Origin: a virus
DNA length: 27,401 nucleotides
Reading direction: 5' to 3' (one strand)
IMG/VR virus record: IMGVR_UViG_3300029319_000386
Coordinates: 1-27,401 of that record
In this document: positions 17,274-24,211 of the stretch, one piece after another
Numbering within the stretch: position 1 is the first letter of the stretch
How the letters are laid out: the number at the start of each line of letters is the position of its first letter
The notes under the pieces: generated by a model
Told to the model about the DNA's origin: nothing
Database searches by the model: none
The model's input: the letters and a program-made list of their open reading frames with translations, nothing else
Made by a program: the position numbers and the translations under genes

Positions 17274-18137
17274 CTATGCTGATTCATCGCAAAGAATGGA
17301 CACGACTTTTTCTTCTTCCATGCGGGTCGCGCCAAAAGCGGCACAGTAATAGACCTGTGTGGAGTAAGATTTGTCGGCGCGTTCATCGATGCGACTTGTT
17401 ACGTCTTTGCCAATTGCCAGCTTGATGCCATCCTGAGCCCAAGCAAAGCAGGTGCGGTTGTTGCCAGATTTTGCCAGGCGATTTGATACATGGAACTGGA
17501 AGCCCATGAATGTGTTGACCTCACCTTGAACCAGAGCTTTCACAGTGTTGAAATCAGAGCTGGTGACATTTGTAGATCCTAGCAGAGCTGAGATCTGATC
17601 TGGGCTTACGGCAATGTGCCGTGGGATACTTGGATCAACAGAGTTTTTATCCAAGATTTCTTTCGCAGAAATCAGTTTTGCAACTGTCATATCTGCGGAT
17701 CCAGCTGCAATTTGATTGCCAGCCGGTAATGATGTTGACGTTGCGCCCGTCTTGCCTGTCTTGGCAGTGCCGGTTGCAGCCTCGATGATCGCATCGTCCA
17801 TCGCCCGACCCATCGCAGCGGCAGCTGCCTGGGCATAGGTTGATGTTGGATCGATCAACATTTTGACTTTGTCAGCATCATCGATCAAATCAGCCCATTC
17901 GTACTGATCCATCGTTACCATTCGTCTGGAATGGGGTGTTTCAACCATCGGCGTGTCACCGTGGCGCGTCGTGCGTTTCACAGCGGCGGCCTGGCCTACT
18001 TGGTCGAAGAAAGCCTTTTCGCCGGTCACAGATTCCTCATCCACTCCACCCCGTAGGATCGAGCCGCGTTGCTGCGAAAGCAGCTGCACATTGGCTGAGA
18101 ACTGTTGTGAAAACGCAGTCGTAATTTGAGTAGACAT
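17274..18137 (-). CDS. Major capsid protein
   Basis: This 287-residue protein follows the scaffold gene and precedes the decoration gene. Recognisable parts include the N-terminal arm with FSQQFSANVQLLSQQRGSIL, a region GDTPMVETPHSRRMVTMDQY resembling the strand region of HK97-fold capsids, ATGTAKTGKTGATSTSLPAG in a flexible loop, and a C-terminal GIKLAIGKDVTSRIDERADK followed by STQVYYCAAFGATRMEEEKV. The last element is typical of BPP-1/Bbp17-type capsid proteins of podoviruses. No cleavage protease gene is nearby, consistent with an uncleaved capsid. The start has a strong Shine-Dalgarno (AAAGGAGAG), as expected for the most abundant virion protein. Confidence 0.92.
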   Translation of the reverse strand: MSTQITTAFSQQFSANVQLLSQQRGSILRGGVDEESVTGEKAFFDQVGQAAAVKRTTRHGDTPMVETPHSRRMVTMDQYEWADLIDDADKVKMLIDPTSTYAQAAAAAMGRAMDDAIIEAATGTAKTGKTGATSTSLPAGNQIAAGSADMTVAKLISAKEILDKNSVDPSIPRHIAVSPDQISALLGSTNVTSSDFNTVKALVQGEVNTFMGFQFHVSNRLAKSGNNRTCFAWAQDGIKLAIGKDVTSRIDERADKSYSTQVYYCAAFGATRMEEEKVVSILCDESA

Positions 18138-18268
18138 AAGTCACTCTCCTTTACAGTTGCGTTGTGTGGGGGATCGCTACCCGACAGTGGTCGGACGAAA
18201 GGTTTTCGAATTTTCGGGGGCGCGAGGCTTATCCCTGGTATACTTACGACACGGTAGGGGCGTAGAGC
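18138..18268 (-). promoter_or_regulatory. Leader of the capsid gene with paired repeats
   Basis: This 131-bp gap is unusual in an operon whose other genes overlap. It contains an imperfect 18-bp direct repeat (18217-18234 and 18257-18274; 14 of 18 identical, all four differences being transitions). It also has a small stem-loop (CCGAC-agtg-GTCGG, 18181-18194) and a strong ribosome site. It may carry an internal promoter or an RNA element boosting capsid synthesis. No convincing -35/-10 pair was found. Confidence 0.4.
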
Positions 18269-19093
18269 TTATCCAGTTGTGTCGTTTAGCATTTCTTGCA
18301 GCCTCAGACGCTCTTGAACGAGGTATGGTTGCTGAGGGTGTCTTTTGTCAAAATAGGCAGGGTTTGCATCAATCGCCGCAATTTCTGCCTTAATATCGTT
18401 TGGCACCATAGCATTACTTGCTTTGACGCCTTCCAGTGTATCTTCGCCAATCTTTTCGTTAATAAAATTGGCTATAGAAACGTTCATCCTTATGAAGTCC
18501 GGGTTATCACCCAGGCGTGTGCCATCTGCCAGCATCATTTCGGTCATGTCTTTGTTGCCGAATTCAGCAATCAAGCCACTTACGTTTTCAATGTTATCTT
18601 CATATGCAGCTCCGTACTCTCGACGAAAGTCTGCCTCTGTCTGCGCCTGGATGGCCTCGTACTGGCCCTCCTCCATCGAGGCTGACTGACCCATTTCGTT
18701 GTTGTACCAATCGAGCAGCTTTTGCGCCTGACCTGGTCTGAGGCCGATCTCATGCGCTGTTTGCTGAAATCCTTGCAGCGCGCTTTCATCTGGCTCAAAG
18801 CCCTCTGGCAGGTTGTTCTCCAGCTGATAGCCTTCTGGCGTGTCTGGTCTGCCCAGGCGTCTATCAACCTCTGCCCAGTCTTCGTCGGTGGCGTATTTGC
18901 CCGGGATCGCCAGCTTATCTGCCCCGATCATTTGCTGCGCATTCACATAGCTTTTTGCCAGTGCGCCAACGTCCTGGATATGTTCTAGTGATCTGTGACC
19001 GGCGATGTCTTCCGGTATTTGTGAGCGCCAGTCTTGCTGGGCATCAGACGGGGTTACCTCTTCCGAGACCTCCGCTACCTGTTCTTCACTCAT
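18269..19093 (-). CDS. Scaffolding (capsid assembly) protein
   Basis: This 274-residue acidic, helical protein lies directly upstream of the capsid gene. T7 gp9 is 307 residues. It has a Glu-rich N-terminus (MSEEQVAEVSEEVTPSDAQQ), then DWRSQIPEDIAGHRSLEHI and YVNAQQMIGADKLAIPGKYA. This opening is commonly seen in podoviral scaffold proteins, as is the DxRLGRPDTPEGYQL motif. The C-terminus is a Gln/Arg/Leu-rich helix (YLVQERLRLQEMLNDTTG) of the kind that binds coat subunits. Its start lies 8 bp inside the Bbp19-like gene. Confidence 0.88.
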   Translation of the reverse strand: MSEEQVAEVSEEVTPSDAQQDWRSQIPEDIAGHRSLEHIQDVGALAKSYVNAQQMIGADKLAIPGKYATDEDWAEVDRRLGRPDTPEGYQLENNLPEGFEPDESALQGFQQTAHEIGLRPGQAQKLLDWYNNEMGQSASMEEGQYEAIQAQTEADFRREYGAAYEDNIENVSGLIAEFGNKDMTEMMLADGTRLGDNPDFIRMNVSIANFINEKIGEDTLEGVKASNAMVPNDIKAEIAAIDANPAYFDKRHPQQPYLVQERLRLQEMLNDTTG

Positions 19094-19307
19094 TTACAAC
19101 TTGCTCCAATTCTTTTTGCTCACGCAGCATTGATTTTAAAAACAAGACCACCGTGCGCTGCCCTTCACGGTAAGCTGTCTCGTTGGAATCAGAACTGAAG
19201 GTGGACCCGTGAACATGAAACCGGTGCTCCATATCCTCGATGACCTTCAGTCCATCGTCATTATTCAACACCACCTTGTAGAGTGTTCTCAGATCTTCTG
19301 GTGTCAT
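19086..19307 (-). CDS. Bbp19-like small phage protein
   Basis: This 73-residue protein sits between portal and scaffold and is translationally coupled to both (ATGA with the portal stop; 8-bp overlap with the scaffold start). The sequence has MTPEDLRTLYKVVLNNDDGL at the start, the central HRFHVHGSTFSSDSNETAYR, and EGQRTVVLFLKSML. These are features of the Bbp19-like domain found in podovirus morphogenesis clusters. Its precise role is not known to me; the position suggests a part in head assembly or the portal vertex. Confidence 0.75.
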   Translation of the reverse strand: MTPEDLRTLYKVVLNNDDGLKVIEDMEHRFHVHGSTFSSDSNETAYREGQRTVVLFLKSMLREQKELEQVVNE

Positions 19308-20917
19308 TGTGGTTGTTGTGCCTGTATTGCTCTGAGCATTGGTGCAGCGTTACCGGCAGCTTCTGCCGTTTGCATCAGCTCTTGCTGTTCTGCCATTTGT
19401 GCAGCTGCTTCTGCTTTCTCAGATCTTATAAGAGCGACTTGCTGGCTTGATCGTACTGCCGTGGCCGGTACACCCAAGATTTTTATCATATGCTTCGCAA
19501 TGCCATCCGCATCGATGTAATCCATGATTTCCGGTGCCATTTGCCCCAGTGGCCCAATCAGCTCCAGTAGCCGTGTGACGTTCTGTATATCGCCCTGACG
19601 CTGCGCTTTTGCCAGTGGGCTGACGTATTCAATCTCCAGATCCTGATTTGCCATGAAATCTGGTGCTGGGAGGAAAGCCTTTTGCCGTGAAAGGAGCGCA
19701 TACACCCTGGTTATCAGCGGCTGTAAAAGCTCTGCCTGTAACCTCCCAAGCACCGGCCCCAACAGACGCATTTTTTCCTCTGTCCGTTGGACCACCTCGG
19801 TTGCTGTCATCTGTGGCCCCTGCCCCAGGATCAGCTGATCGACATAAAACGCAGAGCGTATAGCTGTGCGGCGTTGTTCTTCCATATTGAGGCCCAGCGG
19901 ATTGTTTGCCCCAATATTCAAGGGTTCTATTCTGTCCCTGGTGCCTGATCTGTAGTAGTTCAAACCGCCTGGTATGGTTCGCACAGGCAATAAGAATCCA
20001 TCGTCTGGAACCAACAGGGGTGGATCCACTTGCTTTTGTGCGGCCCGAATAGTGGTCTCACACATCTTGTTGAGCATTTTTATATCTGCCAAAGCCGTCA
20101 TCGATGGTGACCGGCCATAGCCAATTTCAAAACTGCTTTTGAGAAACCTGGGACAAGTATACGGATTTTCGTCAAATCCGCTTTCGCTTAGAACGACCTT
20201 CTCTTCTGGCTCGATGTAGATCGACGCGAAGGGTTTATTCTCTGACGTGATTTTGATTGGATCCCGATCATCCCTTTCAAACACGGCATGAACCAATGTA
20301 ACCTGCGCATAAGGATTATTCTGTGCCTTTTGCAAAACCTTGCTTGTAAATTTTTCTTCGCCAAATCTTTTCTGTGCTGCCCTGAGAGGCATTTTAAATT
20401 CACGATAGATTGTATCGACCCTGCCCTTATCATCCTCTGATAAGTAGCATTCTTTAATATGCCTTGTTGAAAATCTAAGTTGCTGTGAATCATCTTTATC
20501 TATGAACATCACACCGGTGCCAAAGGTGATTAGGTCATGATACAGCTCATGTATTTGTTCCTGGAAGTTCGAGCGATTAAACGCCTTGTACATCACGTCT
20601 TCGACGCCCTGGAGCCACTCCATAGCCTCATCGTCGCTGTTCAGCTCCTCATCCCTATATCTCAGAGAAAACCAGCTCGTAGCAGCTGATGTCAGCATCC
20701 CATGTAATGACGCACTCAAAAGCTCCGCTGCGTGTATCGCTGTACCGTCAAAGACAAGCTCAGATCTCTTATCGCCACTGGATCGACTTTTCGTCACATC
20801 CGCTTTTCGTGGCACGACAAAGTCTGCAACCTCCTGCCAGTGGCTTTCCCAGGTCTGTCGCTGCGTCTTCAGTGACGCCAAATTAGATAAAAGCGACCTG
20901 GCGACTTCATCAGCCAT
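19304..20917 (-). CDS. Portal (head-to-tail connector) protein, T7 gp8-like
   Basis: At 537 residues it matches T7 gp8 (536). The N-terminus carries the family pattern LASLKTQRQTWESHWQEVAD followed by FVVPRK, then DGTAIHAAELLSASLHGMLT, and a DLITFGTGVMFIDKDD segment. Mid-protein are FEIGYGRSPSMTALADIKML and the stem region. Late in the protein are ATEVVQRTEEKMRLLGPVLG and RLQAELLQPLI, typical of the Head-tail_con family. The dodecameric portal is the packaging motor docking site and the attachment point for gp11-type adaptors. It overlaps its upstream neighbour by one base (TAATG) and the downstream gene by 4 bp. Confidence 0.95.
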   Translation of the reverse strand: MADEVARSLLSNLASLKTQRQTWESHWQEVADFVVPRKADVTKSRSSGDKRSELVFDGTAIHAAELLSASLHGMLTSAATSWFSLRYRDEELNSDDEAMEWLQGVEDVMYKAFNRSNFQEQIHELYHDLITFGTGVMFIDKDDSQQLRFSTRHIKECYLSEDDKGRVDTIYREFKMPLRAAQKRFGEEKFTSKVLQKAQNNPYAQVTLVHAVFERDDRDPIKITSENKPFASIYIEPEEKVVLSESGFDENPYTCPRFLKSSFEIGYGRSPSMTALADIKMLNKMCETTIRAAQKQVDPPLLVPDDGFLLPVRTIPGGLNYYRSGTRDRIEPLNIGANNPLGLNMEEQRRTAIRSAFYVDQLILGQGPQMTATEVVQRTEEKMRLLGPVLGRLQAELLQPLITRVYALLSRQKAFLPAPDFMANQDLEIEYVSPLAKAQRQGDIQNVTRLLELIGPLGQMAPEIMDYIDADGIAKHMIKILGVPATAVRSSQQVALIRSEKAEAAAQMAEQQELMQTAEAAGNAAPMLRAIQAQQPQ

Positions 20918-21135
20918 TACTGCATCCCGCCCATATTATTGCGCATGGCACCAATTAAGCTCTGATATTGGATGGGCGCACTGCCGCTTACACCCCGTGC
21001 AGATGTTCCCCCAGAAGGCCTTTTCGGTGTGCCAGCCTCACGCCTATTCACCTCAGGTGTGGCGGGAGGTAAAACAGCTGGCGCAGGCGGCGCTGGCGGT
21101 GGTGGTGCTGGTCTTCGTCTGCTAAAAAATCCCAT
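20917..21135 (-). CDS. Small proline-rich protein between terminase and portal
   Basis: This 72-residue protein has an extremely Pro/Ala-rich N-terminal half (PAPPPPAPPAPAVLPPATPE) after a basic MGFFSRRR start. The C-terminal half is Gly/Ser/Arg-rich and ends SLIGAMRNNMGGMQ. It overlaps terminase and portal genes by one base on each side, so it is very likely a real, coupled gene. No family was recognised. Similar short proline-rich proteins with a basic or hydrophobic head occur at this position in many podoviruses and could be minor virion parts. Confidence 0.72.
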   Translation of the reverse strand: MGFFSRRRPAPPPPAPPAPAVLPPATPEVNRREAGTPKRPSGGTSARGVSGSAPIQYQSLIGAMRNNMGGMQ

Positions 21136-22427
21136 TATACTGCTACTCCTAGAGGATTATACTTGTTGTCAGCCACAGGCGGTGGGCGCTTACCATCAAA
21201 CATCCGGTTTTCTTTCAAACCCACAGCCAAATATCGAAACGCATCCGCAGCATGACTGGACCAATCATGCACAGGCGTAGTCCTAAAACTACGCATTCGC
21301 TCGTTATACGCCCTGTGATACTGCCTAAGCGCTTCCAGACCCGGCTTGCACAAATCCTTGTCAAACCAACAGCGAGGCAACATCATCTTTGCCGCATGAA
21401 TTCCATCTTCCAGCGGAAGCTTTGGAACAACTCTAAAATTTATGCCAAGATCCCAGGCAACTTCTCGGCGCGTCTTGCCAGTGCTTAACTCCCTCACCTC
21501 AATGTCATGAGGCGCATTGTGCGTCCCGTACAAATACTGCCGGTCCTGCAATACTCGCATGTAATGAGGCAAACCCTCACCGCGATTTTCATAGAAATCG
21601 ATCACATGTACAGCCCGACCAACTTGCTGCACAAACCAAATCACAGTACTGTCACCAACACCCAGATCCCAAAACGTATCCACCTTCACAGATGGATCAT
21701 ACGGAACTGAATTGATGCGCCCCTTATCCTGTAACTCTTGAAGCTCCTTACCAAAAACAGCCCCTGGAACATTCGCAACCCAAGAGCACTCATACTCCTG
21801 CGCAAATTGATCTGCCGACATCATCGCCCTGGCAGCGTCAAGCTCCTCATCATCCAGTATGGCTGTCTCACTTGCCTTGTATAACGCCGTGTGCCAATCC
21901 TCCTGCCTCTCAGCGGCACTGTACAGCTCAAAGAACGCATTGTGGCCCCTAGGTGTACCAATGAAGCAAGCCCAGCCCTTACGGTCGCTCAGAGCCGGCC
22001 TTATGATCTCTGGAAATAAACTCTCTGGCATGTCCGCCATCTCATCAAGCACAACACCATCCAAATATATTCCCCGCAAACTATCCGGGTTCTCCGCACC
22101 CAGTAACTGTATCCGAGCACCATTCGGCAAATCACAGCGCAGCTCTGTCTCATGAAAGCGCACCATCGGAATAGCACCAGCAAATTGCTTCAGATAATCC
22201 CATGCCACAGCTTTAGCCTGGCGATACGTGGGCGCAATGTAGGCATAACGGGGATTAGGTCTGCTATTCGTAAATGATCTGGCTAAGATGTGGTTGATCG
22301 CCATCACGGTCTTGCCAAAGCGTCGGTGGCATACGATCACACCCCAGCGCTTTTGACCAAGGGCTTCGTGTAAGCGCAGCTGCAGAGGTCGTGGTGTGTA
22401 TGGTATCTCAATCTGTGTGTGTGGCAG
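21135..22427 (-). CDS. terL: Terminase large subunit (packaging ATPase/nuclease), unusual start
   Basis: This is the DNA-packaging motor. The ATPase part has a Walker-A-like CHRRFGKT, a TYRQAK element, and a Walker B VVLDEMADM. The C-terminal nuclease has an acidic residue in FWDLGVGDST and the typical HDWSSHAADAFRYLAVG end. The first common start codon is GTG at 22340, only a few residues before Walker A, but the open frame continues upstream with conserved-looking QIEIPYTPRPLQLRLHEAL, which belongs to the family N-terminus. The frame closes at a TAA (22448-22446). Between them there is no ATG, GTG or TTG. CTG at 22427, with GGGA seven bases ahead, is my choice; ATA at 22445 is an alternative. 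The stop overlaps the next start (TAATG). Confidence 0.9.
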   Translation of the reverse strand: MPHTQIEIPYTPRPLQLRLHEALGQKRWGVIVCHRRFGKTVMAINHILARSFTNSRPNPRYAYIAPTYRQAKAVAWDYLKQFAGAIPMVRFHETELRCDLPNGARIQLLGAENPDSLRGIYLDGVVLDEMADMPESLFPEIIRPALSDRKGWACFIGTPRGHNAFFELYSAAERQEDWHTALYKASETAILDDEELDAARAMMSADQFAQEYECSWVANVPGAVFGKELQELQDKGRINSVPYDPSVKVDTFWDLGVGDSTVIWFVQQVGRAVHVIDFYENRGEGLPHYMRVLQDRQYLYGTHNAPHDIEVRELSTGKTRREVAWDLGINFRVVPKLPLEDGIHAAKMMLPRCWFDKDLCKPGLEALRQYHRAYNERMRSFRTTPVHDWSSHAADAFRYLAVGLKENRMFDGKRPPPVADNKYNPLGVAV

Positions 22428-22445
22428 TGTCTTGTCCCAGGTTAT

Positions 22446-22680
22446 TTACGTATACAGAAACGGCGCGCGGTTTTGGGGGTGGTGGGGGGTGCCGCACAGG
22501 ATTTACAGGCGGTGTGCGGGGTCAATCCCCGTGACCTCATCGTTTAATTTCAATAGCTTAGCTACCTCGGGTGCCAAATCAGTGCCGAAGACCACCGGTA
22601 TCAACAAAAAATAAAAGCAGCTTGGGGGGGGGGTGGTTCTCGCGCGCGACTGGCACCAGCTCAATGACACCACCACACCA
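22446..22680. other. Non-coding spacer between terminase genes, G-rich with hairpins (possible packaging-site region)
   Basis: No gene could be supported here. The spacer holds a G10 tract (22624-22633), shorter G5 and G6 runs (about 22475-22490), and a 7-bp stem (CCGCACA at 22492-22498 with TGTGCGG at 22513-22519). A second, mutually exclusive stem is CGGGG-tcaat-CCCCG (22517-22531). Spacers between small and large terminase genes often contain cos or pac signals, but no such site can be proved from this sequence. The G10 run is also a place where sequencing indels or slipped-strand variation are likely. Confidence 0.45.
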
Positions 22681-23085
22681 CTACTCACTCTCAGCAAACA
22701 GATTGCCGCCAGCCCAACTGATTGTGATCTGACCTGATCCTTGCTTATCCTCTGCTTTGTTGCGCACACCTTTGCTTGCCATCTGTCGAATGTACTTGTC
22801 CTTCACATCAGCCTCGAGCCTACGCCTTTGCACCTCTGCATTGGCCAGCTGCTTATCGTCAGGCAGCGGAGCTGTAACCATCTCAATGATCTCATCGTGC
22901 ATGACTTCGCATTGTATTGCTCGAGCTCGTTCATACAGCCCGTGTGCTTCTTCGTCTTCTTGTACGTGTCTTAGGAAGGTCATGTAGCTGGGCATATCAC
23001 TGCCCTTACATATCCCCTTTATCGGGTTGCCCTGCATTATGAGATTGCAGATCTCGTCCATCTTTTGCTTAGATACTCTGGGCAT
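22681..23085 (-). CDS. terS: Terminase small subunit
   Basis: This 134-residue protein has an N-terminal helix-turn-helix (ICNLIMQGNPIKGICKGSDM with PSYMTFLRHVQEDEE), a long helical middle (LYERARAIQCEVMHDEIIEM), and ANAEVQRRRLEADVKDKYIR, found in small terminases of BPP-1-like and many proteobacterial phages. It recognises the packaging site and regulates the large subunit. The ATG is preceded by a good AGGAG six bases away. It is the first gene of the late run and comes after an intrinsic terminator and a set of TGTCCC repeats. The gap to the large subunit (about 250 bp) is unusual for this operon. Confidence 0.9.
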   Translation of the reverse strand: MPRVSKQKMDEICNLIMQGNPIKGICKGSDMPSYMTFLRHVQEDEEAHGLYERARAIQCEVMHDEIIEMVTAPLPDDKQLANAEVQRRRLEADVKDKYIRQMASKGVRNKAEDKQGSGQITISWAGGNLFAESE

Positions 23086-23100
23086 GTTGCTCCTATACGG

Positions 23101-23140
23101 GACAGCGGGACACAGCGGGACAAAATGCTAAGTGTCCCGC
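23101..23140 (-). promoter_or_regulatory. Triple TGTCCC repeats and inverted repeat ahead of the late genes
   Basis: On the plus strand CAGCGGGACA occurs twice in tandem, preceded by another GGGACA. Read towards the late genes this is TGTCCCGC, TGTCCCGC, TGTCCCG just before the small-terminase ribosome site. The inner copy also pairs with a distal copy as a perfect 8-bp inverted repeat (GCGGGACA at 23115-23122, TGTCCCGC at 23133-23140, 10-bp spacer). Lying between a terminator and the first late gene, this is the natural place for a late promoter and its regulator. A weak -10-like TAGCAT lies in the spacer; no good -35 is seen. Confidence 0.55.
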
Positions 23141-23150
23141 AAGTTACTCC

Positions 23151-23182
23151 AAAGAAAAACCCCGCTTGTTAGGAGCGGGGTT
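23151..23182 (-). terminator. Leftward intrinsic terminator ending the early/control cluster
   Basis: The stem AACCCCGCT (23158-23166) and AGCGGGGTT (23174-23182) is a perfect 9-bp inverted repeat with a 7-base loop. On the minus strand it is followed by TTTTTCTTT, a good U-tract; on the plus strand it is not. It should stop leftward transcripts from the control genes before they enter the terminase operon, so late genes need their own promoter downstream of it. Confidence 0.85.
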
Positions 23183-23215
23183 CAGTGGGACTCAATCAAC
23201 GGGGAGGATAGTTTC

Positions 23216-23335
23216 ATGATATACTGGCAGAGCCACCCAATCGATGTTGTTGTAGCGACAAGGACGAGACAACCCGCCAGCATACCATATCTTTACCTAA
23301 CCTCACGCATATACGCAAGCAATAGTTTTAAATAA
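23216..23335 (+). CDS. Possible 39-residue rightward miniprotein
   Basis: An ATG at 23216 follows a strong Shine-Dalgarno (GGGGAGG, 23201-23207) with 8-base spacing, and the frame runs 39 codons to TAA. The product starts MIYWQSHPIDVVVATRTRQP. It has no recognisable domain and lies in an otherwise gene-free stretch. The ribosome site is the only positive evidence, so this may be chance. Confidence 0.25.
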   Translation: MIYWQSHPIDVVVATRTRQPASIPYLYLTSRIYASNSFK

Positions 23336-23351
23336 TACATATTGTATGTAT
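23335..23351. repeat. Perfect AT-rich palindrome ATACATA-TTG-TATGTAT
   Basis: This 7-bp perfect dyad lies about 20 bp upstream of the operator-like site ahead of the isolated rightward gene. Its position suits a second regulator-binding site. It could also be a by-product of local AT richness. Confidence 0.45.
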
Positions 23352-23367
23352 TTTTATGTTAAGGGCC

Positions 23368-23383
23368 TTGACACAATATGTCC
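23368..23383 (+). promoter_or_regulatory. Operator-like palindrome with -35-like TTGACA, ahead of the isolated rightward gene
   Basis: The sequence TTGACACAATATGTCC contains GACA-N5-TGTC, the same dyad seen between the divergent regulator genes 2.9 kb away. Its left half doubles as a perfect -35 hexamer. The matching -10 (around 23391) is poor. The site implies that the gene at 23408 is controlled by the phage repressor or Cro-like protein. Confidence 0.65.
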
Positions 23384-23407
23384 GAATACCCATGTGTGGT
23401 TTAGGGG

Positions 23408-23653
23408 ATGCTTGTAGCGACAATGAGAAAGACAATGATTTCACTTACCAAAAAAGCCGCAGCACAATGGAACGGAAACGGCTTTGGTTCTTCTACAGCC
23501 GAATGGGTTGTAAAAGGTTATGAACATATCGAAGTTTTTAAGTTGGGCTTATATTGGATTGCGACAGATACAGCACACGGCATGAACCGCAAAATCTGCC
23601 GAGCCGACACAAAAGCCGAAGTCATTGTAAAATTATCTGCCGAACTAGCATAA
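23408..23653 (+). CDS. Isolated rightward gene of unknown function (moron-like)
   Basis: This is an 81-residue open frame, or 76 or 72 residues if ATG 23423 or ATG 23435 is used. It opposes all its neighbours. An operator-like site with a -35-like hexamer lies 35 bp upstream, and a good intrinsic terminator follows 30 bp after the stop, so it is a self-contained transcription unit. The product is small and basic with a two-part WNGNGFGSSTAEWVVKGYEH and FKLGLYWIATDTAHG core and a charged helical end (ADTKAEVIVKLSAELA). There is no signal peptide or membrane helix. I recognise no family. The AGGGG Shine-Dalgarno touches ATG 23408, so one of the later starts may be the true one. Confidence 0.7.
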   Translation: MLVATMRKTMISLTKKAAAQWNGNGFGSSTAEWVVKGYEHIEVFKLGLYWIATDTAHGMNRKICRADTKAEVIVKLSAELA

Positions 23654-23665
23654 AAGACGGAAGCA

Positions 23666-24103
23666 CTAGCTAAAGTATTTGCCCAGGATCTCATCGTCCT
23701 GGGCTTTTATTTTGTACCAACACCTGATGAGCGCATCAGTGTATCTGCGTTTGATCTGTCTTCCATCTCTTAGCCCTTTCATCCTGGCAAGCTTCTGCCA
23801 TTTAGGCCCACGATCTCTGAAGGCTGCGCTATGCGCTACAGCCCAGACGATCCGTCGATCATCTTTGCTCATCATTTCTATTCCAAGAAACAGTGCTCTT
23901 TCGTATGCATCGATTTCCGCTGGTGATGCTTTGGGCAATGAAACCTTGAAATCTTCATAACCGTATGCGCTCCATTCTTGAACATATTCTGGCCATGAGC
24001 TCAACTTTTGTCTACGGAATGCCGCTGGCAGTTTGCGCTCGGTCTCAGCTGCTTTGAAAAAAATTTCTGACAATTCGCTTACGTCAGGTTTATCCACAGG
24101 CAT
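23666..24103 (-). CDS. DUF6362-like protein
   Basis: This 145-residue protein starts at ATG 24103; a TTG three codons upstream is possible. It has an N-terminal helix, then LPAAFRRQKLSSWPEYVQEW and KASPAEIDAYERAL. The core is SKDDRRIVWAVAHSAAF, followed by GPKWQKLARMKGLRDGRQIK and RRYTDALIRCW, with a helix-turn-helix-like end. This WPE / DDRR-VWA / W-x-ALxxC order is like DUF6362, a family common in alphaproteobacterial phages and prophages with unknown function. It is probably DNA-binding. A perfect DnaA box (24090-24098) lies inside its first codons. Its last codons overlap the terminator of the opposing gene. It is the last gene of the leftward control cluster. Confidence 0.7.
   Translation of the reverse strand: MPVDKPDVSELSEIFFKAAETERKLPAAFRRQKLSSWPEYVQEWSAYGYEDFKVSLPKASPAEIDAYERALFLGIEMMSKDDRRIVWAVAHSAAFRDRGPKWQKLARMKGLRDGRQIKRRYTDALIRCWYKIKAQDDEILGKYFS
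23681..23713 (+). terminator. Rightward intrinsic terminator of the isolated gene
   Basis: GCCCAGGA (23681-23688) and TCCTGGGC (23697-23704) form a perfect 8-bp stem with an 8-base loop. It is followed by TTTTATTTT on the plus strand. It sits 28 bp after the stop of the rightward gene and within the 3' end of the opposing gene. Confidence 0.85.
24090..24098 (+). other. DnaA box (perfect TTATCCACA)
   Basis: An exact match to the consensus strong DnaA box, in the same orientation as the second box at 24276, 186 bp away. It lies in the first codons of the DUF6362-like gene. Confidence 0.75.
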
Positions 24104-24187
24104 TTCTTTCAAAGAAAAAAATTACAGACATGTACATATCTGTGCTGATATGTGCGCGCTTTTTGGTGGCGCGCCCAATCAGCTAAA

Positions 24188-24211
24188 TGAGCGCATATAT
24201 GAGCGCATATA
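24188..24211. repeat. Tandem 12-bp repeat (TGAGCGCATATA x2)
   Basis: Two exact contiguous copies at 24188-24199 and 24200-24211 are followed by the partial start of a third (TGA). It lies between the two DnaA boxes, where initiator-binding iterons would be expected. Confidence 0.8.

Noticed and set aside
22450-22545. tRNA-like T-arm (CGGGG-tcaat-CCCCG) in the terminase spacer
   Set aside because: The loop is five bases instead of seven, and no matching acceptor stem or anticodon arm can be drawn on either strand.
22503-22769. An 88-codon minus-strand frame overlapping the end of the small terminase
   Set aside because: Its first half lies in another frame of the terminase gene and its composition is unlike a protein. 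The last 30 codons could be a short gene but have no ribosome site.
23132-23335. A 67-codon rightward frame
   Set aside because: Its first part runs through the leftward terminator; only the last 39 codons have a good ribosome site and are listed separately with low confidence.
23250-23423. Exact 12-bp direct repeat TTGTAGCGACAA (23250-23261 and 23412-23423)
   Set aside because: A 12-bp repeat is expected several times by chance in a window this size, and no matching function was apparent.
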